A DNA stretch of 51,796 nt from the NCBI GenBank assembly GCA_027442615.1, contig DAIBBI010000049.1, positions 1 to 51,796 on the forward strand, written 5' to 3'. Shown here in pieces: positions 22,643-29,557 of the stretch (position 1 is its first letter; each line of letters starts with the position of its first letter). The stretch comes from JAJZRV01 sp027442615 (GTDB lineage Bacteria > Pseudomonadota > Gammaproteobacteria > Burkholderiales > Ferrovaceae). The notes beneath the pieces were generated by a model. The model saw nothing but the letters and a program-made list of their open reading frames with translations. It ran no database searches and had not been told where the DNA came from. Both the position numbers and the translations under genes were made by a program.

Positions 22643-23257
22643 TTACTTGTGGCATTGCCAGCAATCATTCGGCCCGTTGCTCGTTTTTGTGGTACTCACA
22701 TTTTCGAGATGGTCTTTCTGGTGGCAACTCACGCACCAGCCCATGGAGAGCGCCTTGACCCTGCGCGCCGTCGTCATGGAAGCAACGTCACCATGGCAGT
22801 AGCCGCAAACCTCACGCACCGGCCGGTCTTCCCTGAAGTAAAAACGCTGGATATGACGTTCGTGGTTGAAGCGGACGAAATCCGGCAGGTCATGCACCTT
22901 CTTCCATGGAATCGGCTCTTTCTTCTCCCAGTACTCGAACAGTTTCTTGATCCTGGGCTTGTCCTTGACCGACTCGATCAGCTTGTGGCATCCCATGCAC
23001 TTGTCCAACCGCGGAATTCCCGAAACGGCGCTGCGCCGTGCATAGGTATGGCAGTACATGCAATTGATCCCCATCTGTCCCGCATGGGTATTATGCGGAA
23101 ACTCGATGGGTTGCTCGACGACCGGGCCGAGTGCGTTGTAACCGTCGTCCGTCTGTGAGCCGATGGCTCCACCCAGGACAAACGGCTCGGCAGTTGCCGT
23201 ACTCCACAGCACCAGCAGCGTCAGCCAAACTAAAATGTTTTTCATGCGAACTTTCAT
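22643..23257 (-). CDS. actA: Alternative complex III subunit ActA, pentaheme cytochrome c
   Basis: A 204-residue cytochrome with signal/anchor segment (MKNILVWLTLLVLWSTATA) and five heme c motifs in order: CMYCH, CMGCH, CGYCH, CVSCH and CWQCH. The family transfers electrons from the iron-sulfur subunit to the monoheme ActE. The start at 23257 (MKVRMKN) or 23245 (MKN) precedes the signal peptide; the longer frame from 23461 is not supported. It is the first gene of the act operon. Confidence 0.94.
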   Translation of the reverse strand: MKVRMKNILVWLTLLVLWSTATAEPFVLGGAIGSQTDDGYNALGPVVEQPIEFPHNTHAGQMGINCMYCHTYARRSAVSGIPRLDKCMGCHKLIESVKDKPRIKKLFEYWEKKEPIPWKKVHDLPDFVRFNHERHIQRFYFREDRPVREVCGYCHGDVASMTTARRVKALSMGWCVSCHQKDHLENVSTTKTSNGPNDCWQCHK

Positions 23258-23522
23258 CCCAGGCACCTGTCCACTAAAAAAGTCGACTGCAGAATCGCAA
23301 ATACATTGCCAATTCCAATACCCCGGCACCTCCGGACGCATGGCGGGCACGATGCACGCACGCGGCAGGCGGAGGAGGTACCGAGAAACGACGACGAGAC
23401 CGTCGGGTGATGAGCGGTAGGCGCAGCCAGCGGCAACCTTTTCCTTGTGGGTAAGGCGCAACGCCAGACACGCGAAAAGGTGCCCGGAGGCACCTTTTCA
23501 GAATCAACTACTGCTGCTTGTC
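23258..23522 (-). promoter_or_regulatory. Intergenic region upstream of actA
   Basis: About 265 bases with no credible gene. The left half should hold the act operon promoter or leader; on the minus strand TTGGCA and an A/T-rich stretch occur near 23300-23320, but no convincing -10 box is seen. The right end carries the HiPIP terminator at 23475-23498. If that hairpin leaks, HiPIP and act genes could share a transcript. Confidence 0.4.
23475..23498 (-). terminator. Rho-independent terminator after the HiPIP gene
   Basis: Arms AAAAGGTGCC and GGCACCTTTT (10 bp, perfect) around a 4-base loop, 24 bases beyond the HiPIP stop. On the minus strand the stem ends in TTTT, giving a compact bidirectional-looking terminator. 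Confidence 0.7.
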
Positions 23523-23828
23523 TTACGCAGGTTTGGCAACAAAGCCCATGCAATAGCCGTTCGGCACGATTTCATCGTCGCCGGGGTACAGCTTGCAACC
23601 ATGAATGGCCGCTGTAGACGTGGGTTTGTCTTTATTGGGAAGGAAATTCATGCATTTGCTGCACTGCTTATCCCCATTGGGATGATTCTGGAACTTCAGC
23701 GCAGTCCGCACGGATGTGTTCTGCTTTGCAAACGCAGTGGTGTTGAAGCCAACCATCGGTGCAGCAACCAGGGCAATGCTGCCCATCTTGAGCAACTGAC
23801 GGCGCGATTTCTTGATATTGTCTTCCAT
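23523..23828 (-). CDS. High-potential iron-sulfur protein (HiPIP)
   Basis: A 101-residue periplasmic electron carrier with one [4Fe-4S] cluster. A twin-arginine signal (KKSRRQLLKMGSIALVAAP) implies export of the folded protein. The mature part has Cys56, Cys59, Cys78 and Cys93 (CSKCMNF…GCKLYPG…GYC), the HiPIP spacing, and the terminal aromatic-Gly segment YCMGFVAKPA. GGAGGGGG precedes the ATG at 23828; the long upstream frame is rejected. Related proteins include the Iro type of acidophilic iron oxidisers. Position between act genes and c4 suggests it shuttles electrons between these complexes (inference). Confidence 0.93.
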   Translation of the reverse strand: MEDNIKKSRRQLLKMGSIALVAAPMVGFNTTAFAKQNTSVRTALKFQNHPNGDKQCSKCMNFLPNKDKPTSTAAIHGCKLYPGDDEIVPNGYCMGFVAKPA

Positions 23829-24233
23829 GTTGTAACCCCCTCCAGATCGATTGTTTGTAACGTGAACGGACGAGCCCGCCACACAATTTTTTTTGTTTTG
23901 CCGGCCGCCTCGTATCGCGACCAACCTGATCATCGAAGCACTGCCCGTCCGACCATGAACAAGAGCGTACCACCCCGAAATTGCGATTGTCAAACGTCCC
24001 AATGTAACTTTGCGTGTAACACCCTGTAATGATTGAATTGAAGTGGATTTGCTGTCTTTGAAAAGCCCATGATAGACTGCGCTACCACGCAAGATTGCTG
24101 CCTAAAAAGCAATTGCGTTGCATAGGGGGGCCATTCCGCAGTCAGGCAATTTAAGACCGCGACTAAGGAATTGCACAAAGTTTTGTCTGGCACAGTTATT
24201 TTATCTACAAGCCATTCTGGAGGGGGGGGGTAA
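23829..24233. promoter_or_regulatory. Divergent intergenic region between HiPIP and cytochrome c4
   Basis: About 405 bases with no credible gene, lower in GC than its surroundings. It must carry divergent promoters for HiPIP (-) and c4 (+). On the plus strand a possible -35 TTGAAA lies near 24057-24062, and A/T-rich TTATTTTATC lies near 24197-24206, about 30 bases before the c4 start. No operator or riboswitch was recognised. A G-run of nine bases directly precedes the c4 start. Confidence 0.4.
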
Positions 24234-24980
24234 ATGCGTAAGTCAATGATCAAGTTTTCATCAGGGTTGGCCCTGGCTGCCGCACTGGTCAGCGTTTCTG
24301 CGCTGGCTGCTGAAGAAGGCGCCATGAATGGCGATCTTGCCAATGGCAAAAAAATCTTCACCGAAGGCAAAGGTGCCGCTGTGGCCTGCATGACCTGCCA
24401 CGGACCCACGGGTTGGGGCACCGAAGCCATGGGTGCGCCGCGTCTGGCCAACCTGGGTTACCCGTATGTCGTCAAACAGTTGACTGATCTTGCCGAAGGT
24501 CGCCGCACTCCGTCCGGCGCTGGTGCCGTCATGCCGCTGTTTGCACAGCAGTTGTCCGAGCAGGATCGTCGCGACGTTGCCGCTTACGTCAATTCCTTTG
24601 ACACCCCTCCCGAATTGTCCGATCTCAAGGCCATCAAGGAAGGCGGACAGGCCGTGGGCGAAAAATACCTGGGGCAGGTCATCGTCAAATACGGCGTATT
24701 GGGTAAAGTCTCTGCCTGCCAGTCCTGCCACGGCTATAACGGTCGCGGTGCTGCGCCCATTTTTCCGGTCATCGGACAACAGAAATACACCTATCTGGTC
24801 AACCAACTGCACAACTGGCGTGACGCCAGCCGTGCCAATGACCCCTATGGCATGATGCGCGCCATCGCCAAAAACCTGACGGACGATGACATCAACAATG
24901 TTGCCGCCTATCTGGCCACTGCGCCTCGCACGACTGCCAACACGTTTGACAACACCAGCAGAACCAGCAAGGCTCAGTGA
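24234..24980 (+). CDS. Diheme cytochrome c4-type protein
   Basis: A 248-residue exported cytochrome with signal peptide (LALAAALVSVSALAA) and two heme domains, CMTCH at 52-56 and CQSCH at 162-166. Likely Met ligands are in AVMPLFAQQL and the matching late segment YGMMRAIAKNL. The two similar halves are the c4 hallmark; c4 passes electrons to terminal oxidases, including cbb3 types. A very strong purine-rich ribosome site (GGAGGGGGGGG) precedes the start, suggesting high expression. It is monocistronic, ended by the terminator at 25034. Confidence 0.92.
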   Translation: MRKSMIKFSSGLALAAALVSVSALAAEEGAMNGDLANGKKIFTEGKGAAVACMTCHGPTGWGTEAMGAPRLANLGYPYVVKQLTDLAEGRRTPSGAGAVMPLFAQQLSEQDRRDVAAYVNSFDTPPELSDLKAIKEGGQAVGEKYLGQVIVKYGVLGKVSACQSCHGYNGRGAAPIFPVIGQQKYTYLVNQLHNWRDASRANDPYGMMRAIAKNLTDDDINNVAAYLATAPRTTANTFDNTSRTSKAQ

Positions 24981-25033
24981 TTGCGGGATTACCCTCGCAG
25001 TTGATGGGTTCGCAGTTTTAGAACGAGACCTCG

Positions 25034-25071
25034 AACCCGCGCGCAACACAGCGCGCGGGTTTTGTTTTTTT
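25034..25071 (+). terminator. Strong rho-independent terminator after cytochrome c4
   Basis: Perfect 11-bp stem AACCCGCGCGC/GCGCGCGGGTT with a 6-base loop, followed by TTTG and a run of seven T. It lies 54 bases after the c4 stop and 32 bases before the next start, so the following cluster needs its own promoter or read-through. Confidence 0.9.
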
Positions 25072-25102
25072 GGATGACAGGCACCGCGGGAGGCCCTACC
25101 TC

Positions 25103-25681
25103 ATGAAATTCAGCCAGTTGAAACTGGGCGAAAAAATCCTGTTCGGCATCGTAGGCCTGATTTTTGTATTTGCGGTCCTCAGCTTCGTGATGCTGGAAGT
25201 GTATCGGTCCCATCTCAATCGTCCCATGTACCCCTCCAACACCAGTTTCGACTTCACTCCAGAGGGGCAGAAGGGCTCCGTATTGTTTCGCGAGCGCGGC
25301 TGCCCCGACTGCCACCGGGCCCTGCGCAACGGCACCAATCAGGGAGTCAGCCTCGATGGCATCGGCTCAAAACGCAGCCTCGATTACCTGTTGCGTTTTC
25401 TCAAGAAACCCGAGGCCACCTACGAAACCAAAACCATGGACCATGGTCTTAGCAAGGGTGCTGCCTATGTGGCAGGGCTGCCCGATGCAGAGCAACACGC
25501 AATTGCCATCTTTCTGTCAGAATTGAAGGCTACGCAGGGTTCTGCCGATGCGCGCCTGCCCATGCCGGAACGTTCGGGATTCGTGGACGAAATGGTCAAG
25601 ATCTGGGCACCGGACACCTGGAAGAGCGAACGCCGCGACTTGCGAGAAGAAGCGGCTTCGCCAGACAAAGAGAGGCATTAA
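25103..25681 (+). CDS. Membrane-anchored monoheme cytochrome c (NorC/CcoO-like plan)
   Basis: A 192-residue protein with one N-terminal helix (about residues 12-32, IVGLIFVFAVLSFVMLEVY) and a periplasmic cytochrome c domain with CPDCH in FRERGCPDCHRALRNG. A candidate Met ligand is in TKTMDHGLSK. The plan of anchor plus one heme matches NorC and CcoO. GGGAGG lies 9 bases before the ATG at 25103. It ends 2 bases before the mini-CcoN gene, recalling the norC-norB order, although the partner is far shorter than NorB. Confidence 0.8.
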   Translation: MKFSQLKLGEKILFGIVGLIFVFAVLSFVMLEVYRSHLNRPMYPSNTSFDFTPEGQKGSVLFRERGCPDCHRALRNGTNQGVSLDGIGSKRSLDYLLRFLKKPEATYETKTMDHGLSKGAAYVAGLPDAEQHAIAIFLSELKATQGSADARLPMPERSGFVDEMVKIWAPDTWKSERRDLREEAASPDKERH

Positions 25682-25683
25682 GC

Positions 25684-26202
25684 ATGACACCACAAGCTTC
25701 GCTCCACCCCGCCATCAATGACCGCGAATACACCACCTTTACCCTGCTGTTTGTGTATGCGTGCATTACTTACGCCATCATTGGTTTTTCATGGGGCGCC
25801 CTGATGGGGGGAATTCCGGCCTTTCGCATGTTCGTCGATACGGCCCCCCATGGACGCCTCATCCTGCTCGCCCACGGTCACATCAACCTGCTGGGCTGGG
25901 TCGAGATGGCCATATTTGGCTCCATCTACTATTTCATCCCGCGCCTCGTCAATCGCCCCATCTACAGCATGAACCTCGTCAAAGTCCATTTCTGGATGCA
26001 CAACGTCGGTCTGATGGGGATGGTGGTCCTGTTTACCACCGCGGGCATCATCGGCGGTTATGACCCCGGACCTGAAGTGGAGGCAACGGTCACCCACCTG
26101 ATGGCAGGCGTGGGACTGTTTGGCACGATGGTCTTGCTGGCCAACATCATCTGGGGTTACAACATTTTCAAGACGGGCAAGCGCGGGGCGGAAACAGCAT
26201 GA
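25684..26202 (+). CDS. Mini-CcoN paralogue: short heme-copper-oxidase subunit I-like protein
   Basis: A 172-residue, four-helix protein resembling the C-terminal third of CcoN. AHGHINLLGWVEMAIFGSIY carries the H-x-H pair, and YYFIPRLVNRPIYSMNLVKVHFW is close to the CcoN stretch after that helix. The CuB His pair and active-site tyrosine are absent, so it lacks a complete dioxygen site. It is related to the protein at 3433 by the same motif order. It may form a heme b protein with the preceding cytochrome c, or act in assembly of the large oxidase. It overlaps the next gene by 4 bases (ATGA). Confidence 0.72.
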   Translation: MTPQASLHPAINDREYTTFTLLFVYACITYAIIGFSWGALMGGIPAFRMFVDTAPHGRLILLAHGHINLLGWVEMAIFGSIYYFIPRLVNRPIYSMNLVKVHFWMHNVGLMGMVVLFTTAGIIGGYDPGPEVEATVTHLMAGVGLFGTMVLLANIIWGYNIFKTGKRGAETA

Positions 26203-26717
26203 TATCCGCCTTGCGCGTCCTTCTGCTCACCGGCCTCGTCCTTGGGTTGCTGACGGGATGCAATCGTCAGGGCAACTCGGGCCTGCAGCGCGGTGAAGCA
26301 GCACCCCGGCTTGCCACCAAAACCCTGGCCGACGTGGGTGGGGACTTGAGCCGCATCACCACCTATCGCCAACCAGACGAGCGCATGTACCAATACTCGC
26401 TGGACAAGGCATTGGCCACGGGCAAGCCCATCCTGCTCGAGTTTGCCACACCGGGACATTGTTCCGTGTGCGACCGCCAGTTGCAGATCACCAAAGCCAT
26501 GCTGGACAAGTATCAAAACCAGGTCCTGTTCCTGCACATGGACCAATATGAAAACCCCGAGGCGTTCAAGGCCTATCGCGTGTTTGGCGACCCCTGGACC
26601 TTCGTCATCGACAGCAAGGGCCTGGTGCGCTACCAACAACCGGGATCGCTGCTCTACGGCGAAATGGAAGCAGCCATCCGGAGCGTCCTGCCCCACAGTG
26701 CCCAGGCGTCCAACTGA
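26199..26717 (+). CDS. Thioredoxin-like lipoprotein
   Basis: A 172-residue lipoprotein: signal and lipobox LLTGC21, then a thioredoxin-fold domain with the redox pair CSVC (Cys88, Cys91) in EFATPGHCSVCDRQLQ and a cis-Pro region at GDPWTFVID. The CxxC and flanking sequence fit periplasmic thioredoxin-like proteins that reduce heme-binding or copper-binding cysteines. Overlap with the mini-CcoN gene indicates co-translation. A role in maturing the cytochrome or copper site of this cluster is inferred. Confidence 0.8.
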   Translation: MISALRVLLLTGLVLGLLTGCNRQGNSGLQRGEAAPRLATKTLADVGGDLSRITTYRQPDERMYQYSLDKALATGKPILLEFATPGHCSVCDRQLQITKAMLDKYQNQVLFLHMDQYENPEAFKAYRVFGDPWTFVIDSKGLVRYQQPGSLLYGEMEAAIRSVLPHSAQASN

Positions 26718-27182
26718 ATGGTGTCAGTCATGGCTCAAGACAATCGCTACACGCTCAAACAGGACCGCAATGGCATGGTGTGGGACCTGTTGCTGTACGT
26801 GCCCACGGTGACTGCACTGGTTGCCATTGCCGCCAATGCATGGGTTCAGGAAAACCCGTACCTCGCGTACCTGCTGGCATTTTTGGCCTGCTTTTTCCTG
26901 ATCGCAGGGGCCAACCGGATTCTCAAAACCCGCCTGATGCTGTTGCCCACCTCGCCCGTTGCCATCGAGGCGCAGCGCCAGCGCGTGGCCTTGGTCCTGC
27001 GCAACGGCCAGCGCCTGGAGCTTTTGAAGGACATCAAGCTGTACAAGGATTTTTCCGGGCGTTCGTTTGGGCTGACGGGGCTCAATGCCGTGGGACAGCG
27101 CCTGCAGTTCGTTTTTCACAAGGGGCAGTTTGCGCTGGAACGCGATTACCAGGCCTTGCAAAACACCCTGAAACCTTCCTAG
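26718..27182 (+). CDS. Unknown two-helix membrane protein
   Basis: A 154-residue protein with two hydrophobic segments (about residues 24-43 and 48-66) and a C-terminal soluble part (about 75-150) rich in beta-strand patterns (RVALVLRNGQRLELL, RLQFVFHKGQFALERDY). The start follows the stop of the thioredoxin-like gene directly (TGAATG); an internal ATG at 26730 is an alternative. The plan resembles small PH-like membrane proteins, but no family is assigned. It is the last gene of the mini-CcoN cluster and convergent with 27187. Confidence 0.55.
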   Translation: MVSVMAQDNRYTLKQDRNGMVWDLLLYVPTVTALVAIAANAWVQENPYLAYLLAFLACFFLIAGANRILKTRLMLLPTSPVAIEAQRQRVALVLRNGQRLELLKDIKLYKDFSGRSFGLTGLNAVGQRLQFVFHKGQFALERDYQALQNTLKPS

Positions 27183-27186
27183 CCCT

Positions 27187-27396
27187 TCAACGCCCGCGAC
27201 GGCGGCGCACCACGTCCCAGGCCATGAAACCGATGGCGGCCGCCACCACAAGGCAGGCCCCCCCCATGAGGGCATACTCCGTGTCCGGGGCCACGAGCCC
27301 CCCCACCAACATGTGTACCGCATAGGCCGTCAGAAACAGGGAACTCGCGGCCACGACGAGGTAAACCAGAATTTCCAGAAGGGGTGATGAGCTCAC
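27187..27396 (-). CDS. Small two-helix membrane protein, 69 aa
   Basis: A 69-residue hydrophobic protein with two helices (about 8-32 and 40-60) and a strongly basic end (VVRRRRGR). Function unknown. It lies 15 bases after the stop of the 490-residue membrane protein gene on the same strand, so the two are probably co-transcribed, and it is convergent with the mini-CcoN cluster. Confidence 0.5.
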   Translation of the reverse strand: MSSSPLLEILVYLVVAASSLFLTAYAVHMLVGGLVAPDTEYALMGGACLVVAAAIGFMAWDVVRRRRGR

Positions 27397-27411
27397 GGGA
27401 CGATTGCGCCG

Positions 27412-28884
27412 TTACTGTGCCGTGGCCGGCGTGGGGGCCTTGGCGGCTGGCGCCATGGTCGGCGCCTTGATGCTGAGGATGACTCCTCCAGGCTGCAGGG
27501 ACACTGTCTCCACTTCCGTTCCCAGCAGGGACAGGTTTTCGGCAAGCCCCAGGTTTTTGCTGGCGCTGGGCAGCAGGATCAAATGGGATAGGCCGTGCAG
27601 CATCGCCAACTGGGCCTGGGGATCCCTGGCGGCCGGCGGCAGGGGCAATGCATCACAGCGACACGCCACCATGGTGCGGGCGGGCCACTGGCTGGCCACC
27701 CGGATGCGCGGCAGGGGCAGGTTCTGCTCTTCCCGCAACTTGCGCCCCTGCTCCACATCTTCTGAAAATGTTTTGATCAGCTGGTCCTGGTCGGATAGCA
27801 CCTCGTTGCGCGTCGCCAGAGTCCAGGCGCGATCGGCCCGCATGGCCGTGGTACAGAGCAGCAGCAGCAGGACCCACACCCAGCCACGCTGGACCAGGAA
27901 ACCTCGTCTCAGCAATGCCTCGCGGGGTTTGAGCAGCCACGGAAGCCCACCATAGAGCAGCAAGGCAAGACCGAGAAAACCCCAGACGGCATCGCAAAGA
28001 AAAGCGCCGAAAACGACACCCAGTAGCAGATTGCGGCCGAGGAAGTCGCCCCAGAGTTTTTGTCGCTGGTGGACGATGACCGCCAGCAACAGGCCCAGCA
28101 GCAGCAGTCCGGTAACCCAGTCACCCAGTTCTGCTTCACCCCCCTGCAGATTGGGCCCCCACAGCATGGCTGCGGCATTGATGACGGGGTTTTGCCAGGA
28201 ACCCAGATCATGCCAGCCCATGCGCAACACCAGCGTCAGCAGGCTGACAAGCGCAATGCCGACGTAGAAGGCACGCTGCTGGGTACGGTCCAGCGGTTGT
28301 GAACGCCAGGCCCAGGCCAGGGAGAGCGGGTACGCCAGGCCAGCCGGATGCAGGCTGACGCTCAAGGCACAAACGGCAAGCTGGGCAAAATACAGGCCGG
28401 CAAAGGTACGGGGTGTTTCGCGGTATGCGCGGTCCAACAGGGCGCCTGCCATGAACGCGGCCAGCAGGACGATGCCCGGGGAAAGGCTGTCCATTTGCTG
28501 CAGGGTGAGGGGAGCGATCAGCAGCAGCCCTGTGGCCAGAAGGGCTTCTTCCTCGGTGCCTTGATTGCGGCGCCAAAGAAACAGCCCAAAGGCCGTCACG
28601 GCCAGGATCAGCACCGTCACCACCTTGGCAGCAAAAACCTGGCCCGGCCATAGAAACCCGAGCGGCAGCCACAGCAGGGCACGCATGTCCGGGGTCCCCA
28701 AGGTCACCACCGAGTTGGCCACCTGATCCCCCATGGACCAATCCAGAAGCAGCGCCTTGGCGGCACCCTCATCAAGCGCATAGGGCCCCTGGCGCAACAG
28801 GAGCAAGGCGACGACACCCCAGGCCAGGAGTGTCAGATAGCCCCAATAGCGCTTGGGAATCAATTCGGGTTTCGCTTCAGCCAA
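27412..28884 (-). CDS. Polytopic membrane protein, GT-C glycosyltransferase-like
   Basis: A 490-residue protein with about ten helices and a C-terminal soluble part. The early motif QGPYALDEGAAKALL, an acidic pair after the first helix, resembles the catalytic loop of GT-C/ArnT-type lipid-linked sugar transferases, and the multi-helix layout fits. The rest is too diverged for a firm call. It starts 3 bases before the end of the diheme cytochrome gene upstream at 28888 and is likely in that transcript. An Ala/Pro-rich tail ends the protein. Confidence 0.55.
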   Translation of the reverse strand: MAEAKPELIPKRYWGYLTLLAWGVVALLLLRQGPYALDEGAAKALLLDWSMGDQVANSVVTLGTPDMRALLWLPLGFLWPGQVFAAKVVTVLILAVTAFGLFLWRRNQGTEEEALLATGLLLIAPLTLQQMDSLSPGIVLLAAFMAGALLDRAYRETPRTFAGLYFAQLAVCALSVSLHPAGLAYPLSLAWAWRSQPLDRTQQRAFYVGIALVSLLTLVLRMGWHDLGSWQNPVINAAAMLWGPNLQGGEAELGDWVTGLLLLGLLLAVIVHQRQKLWGDFLGRNLLLGVVFGAFLCDAVWGFLGLALLLYGGLPWLLKPREALLRRGFLVQRGWVWVLLLLLCTTAMRADRAWTLATRNEVLSDQDQLIKTFSEDVEQGRKLREEQNLPLPRIRVASQWPARTMVACRCDALPLPPAARDPQAQLAMLHGLSHLILLPSASKNLGLAENLSLLGTEVETVSLQPGGVILSIKAPTMAPAAKAPTPATAQ

Positions 28885-28887
28885 GGC

Positions 28888-29511
28888 TTAGCGCAGCCCT
28901 GCGGTGAAATCTGCCAGCGCCTTGATTTCCTCGTTGCTGAGGCGATGGGCAATGCTGCGCATGATGGCCGAGGGGTCGTTACTGCGGGTGCCATTCTTGA
29001 AATGCTGCAACTGGATCTCGGTATATTCCTGGTATTGGCCAGAGAGGCGCGGATACAGCGCCGGGATGCCGCTGCCGGTAGGTCCATGGCATGCGGCACA
29101 GGCGGGCACACCCCGGTCGATGTCGCCGGCACGCCAGAGCTTTTCGCCCACGGCCACCAGCTTGCTGCGCGTAGCCTGAGAAAGCTTTGGGGGCTGCGCG
29201 GCATACCAGGCAGCCACGTTGCGAATGTCATCATCCGACAACATGCCCACCACCCCCGACATGATCGGATTGTTGCGCAGCGGCGGCGCCCCATTGATGG
29301 ACTTCATGTTGTTGAGCTGCTTGACGATGTAATCCGGCTGCTGGGCCGCCAGATGCGGCTGGGTTGGAATGGGGCTGACGCCATCGGCGCCATGGCAGGC
29401 AAAACACACCGAATCCGCAATGATCTTTCCCTTCTGCGGATCGCCCTGCAGGGCCCATGTTGCCGGGGACAGCATCGCCAGCAATACCAGAATCATCGTC
29501 CTATTCATCAT
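28888..29511 (-). CDS. Diheme cytochrome c (c4 type)
   Basis: A 207-residue exported cytochrome with signal peptide (MILVLLAMLSPATWA) and two heme c motifs, CFACH at 36-40 and CAACH at 138-142. Paired Met-containing segments (NNPIMSGVVGML; SAIMRSIAHRL) give likely axial ligands. It is the second c4-type protein of the window and diverges from the one at 24234. It lies next to the UvrD-type helicase gene, at the right edge of the respiratory region. It may donate electrons to the oxidase. Confidence 0.9.
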   Translation of the reverse strand: MMNRTMILVLLAMLSPATWALQGDPQKGKIIADSVCFACHGADGVSPIPTQPHLAAQQPDYIVKQLNNMKSINGAPPLRNNPIMSGVVGMLSDDDIRNVAAWYAAQPPKLSQATRSKLVAVGEKLWRAGDIDRGVPACAACHGPTGSGIPALYPRLSGQYQEYTEIQLQHFKNGTRSNDPSAIMRSIAHRLSNEEIKALADFTAGLR

Positions 29512-29557
29512 TCGTTCCTCGAACCCTTCATCCGCGACCCCAGCATTCTACCAGAAC

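Noticed and set aside
24180..24233. Possible sigma-54 promoter (CTGGCAC) before cytochrome c4
   Set aside because: The matching -12 GC element is missing at the required distance.
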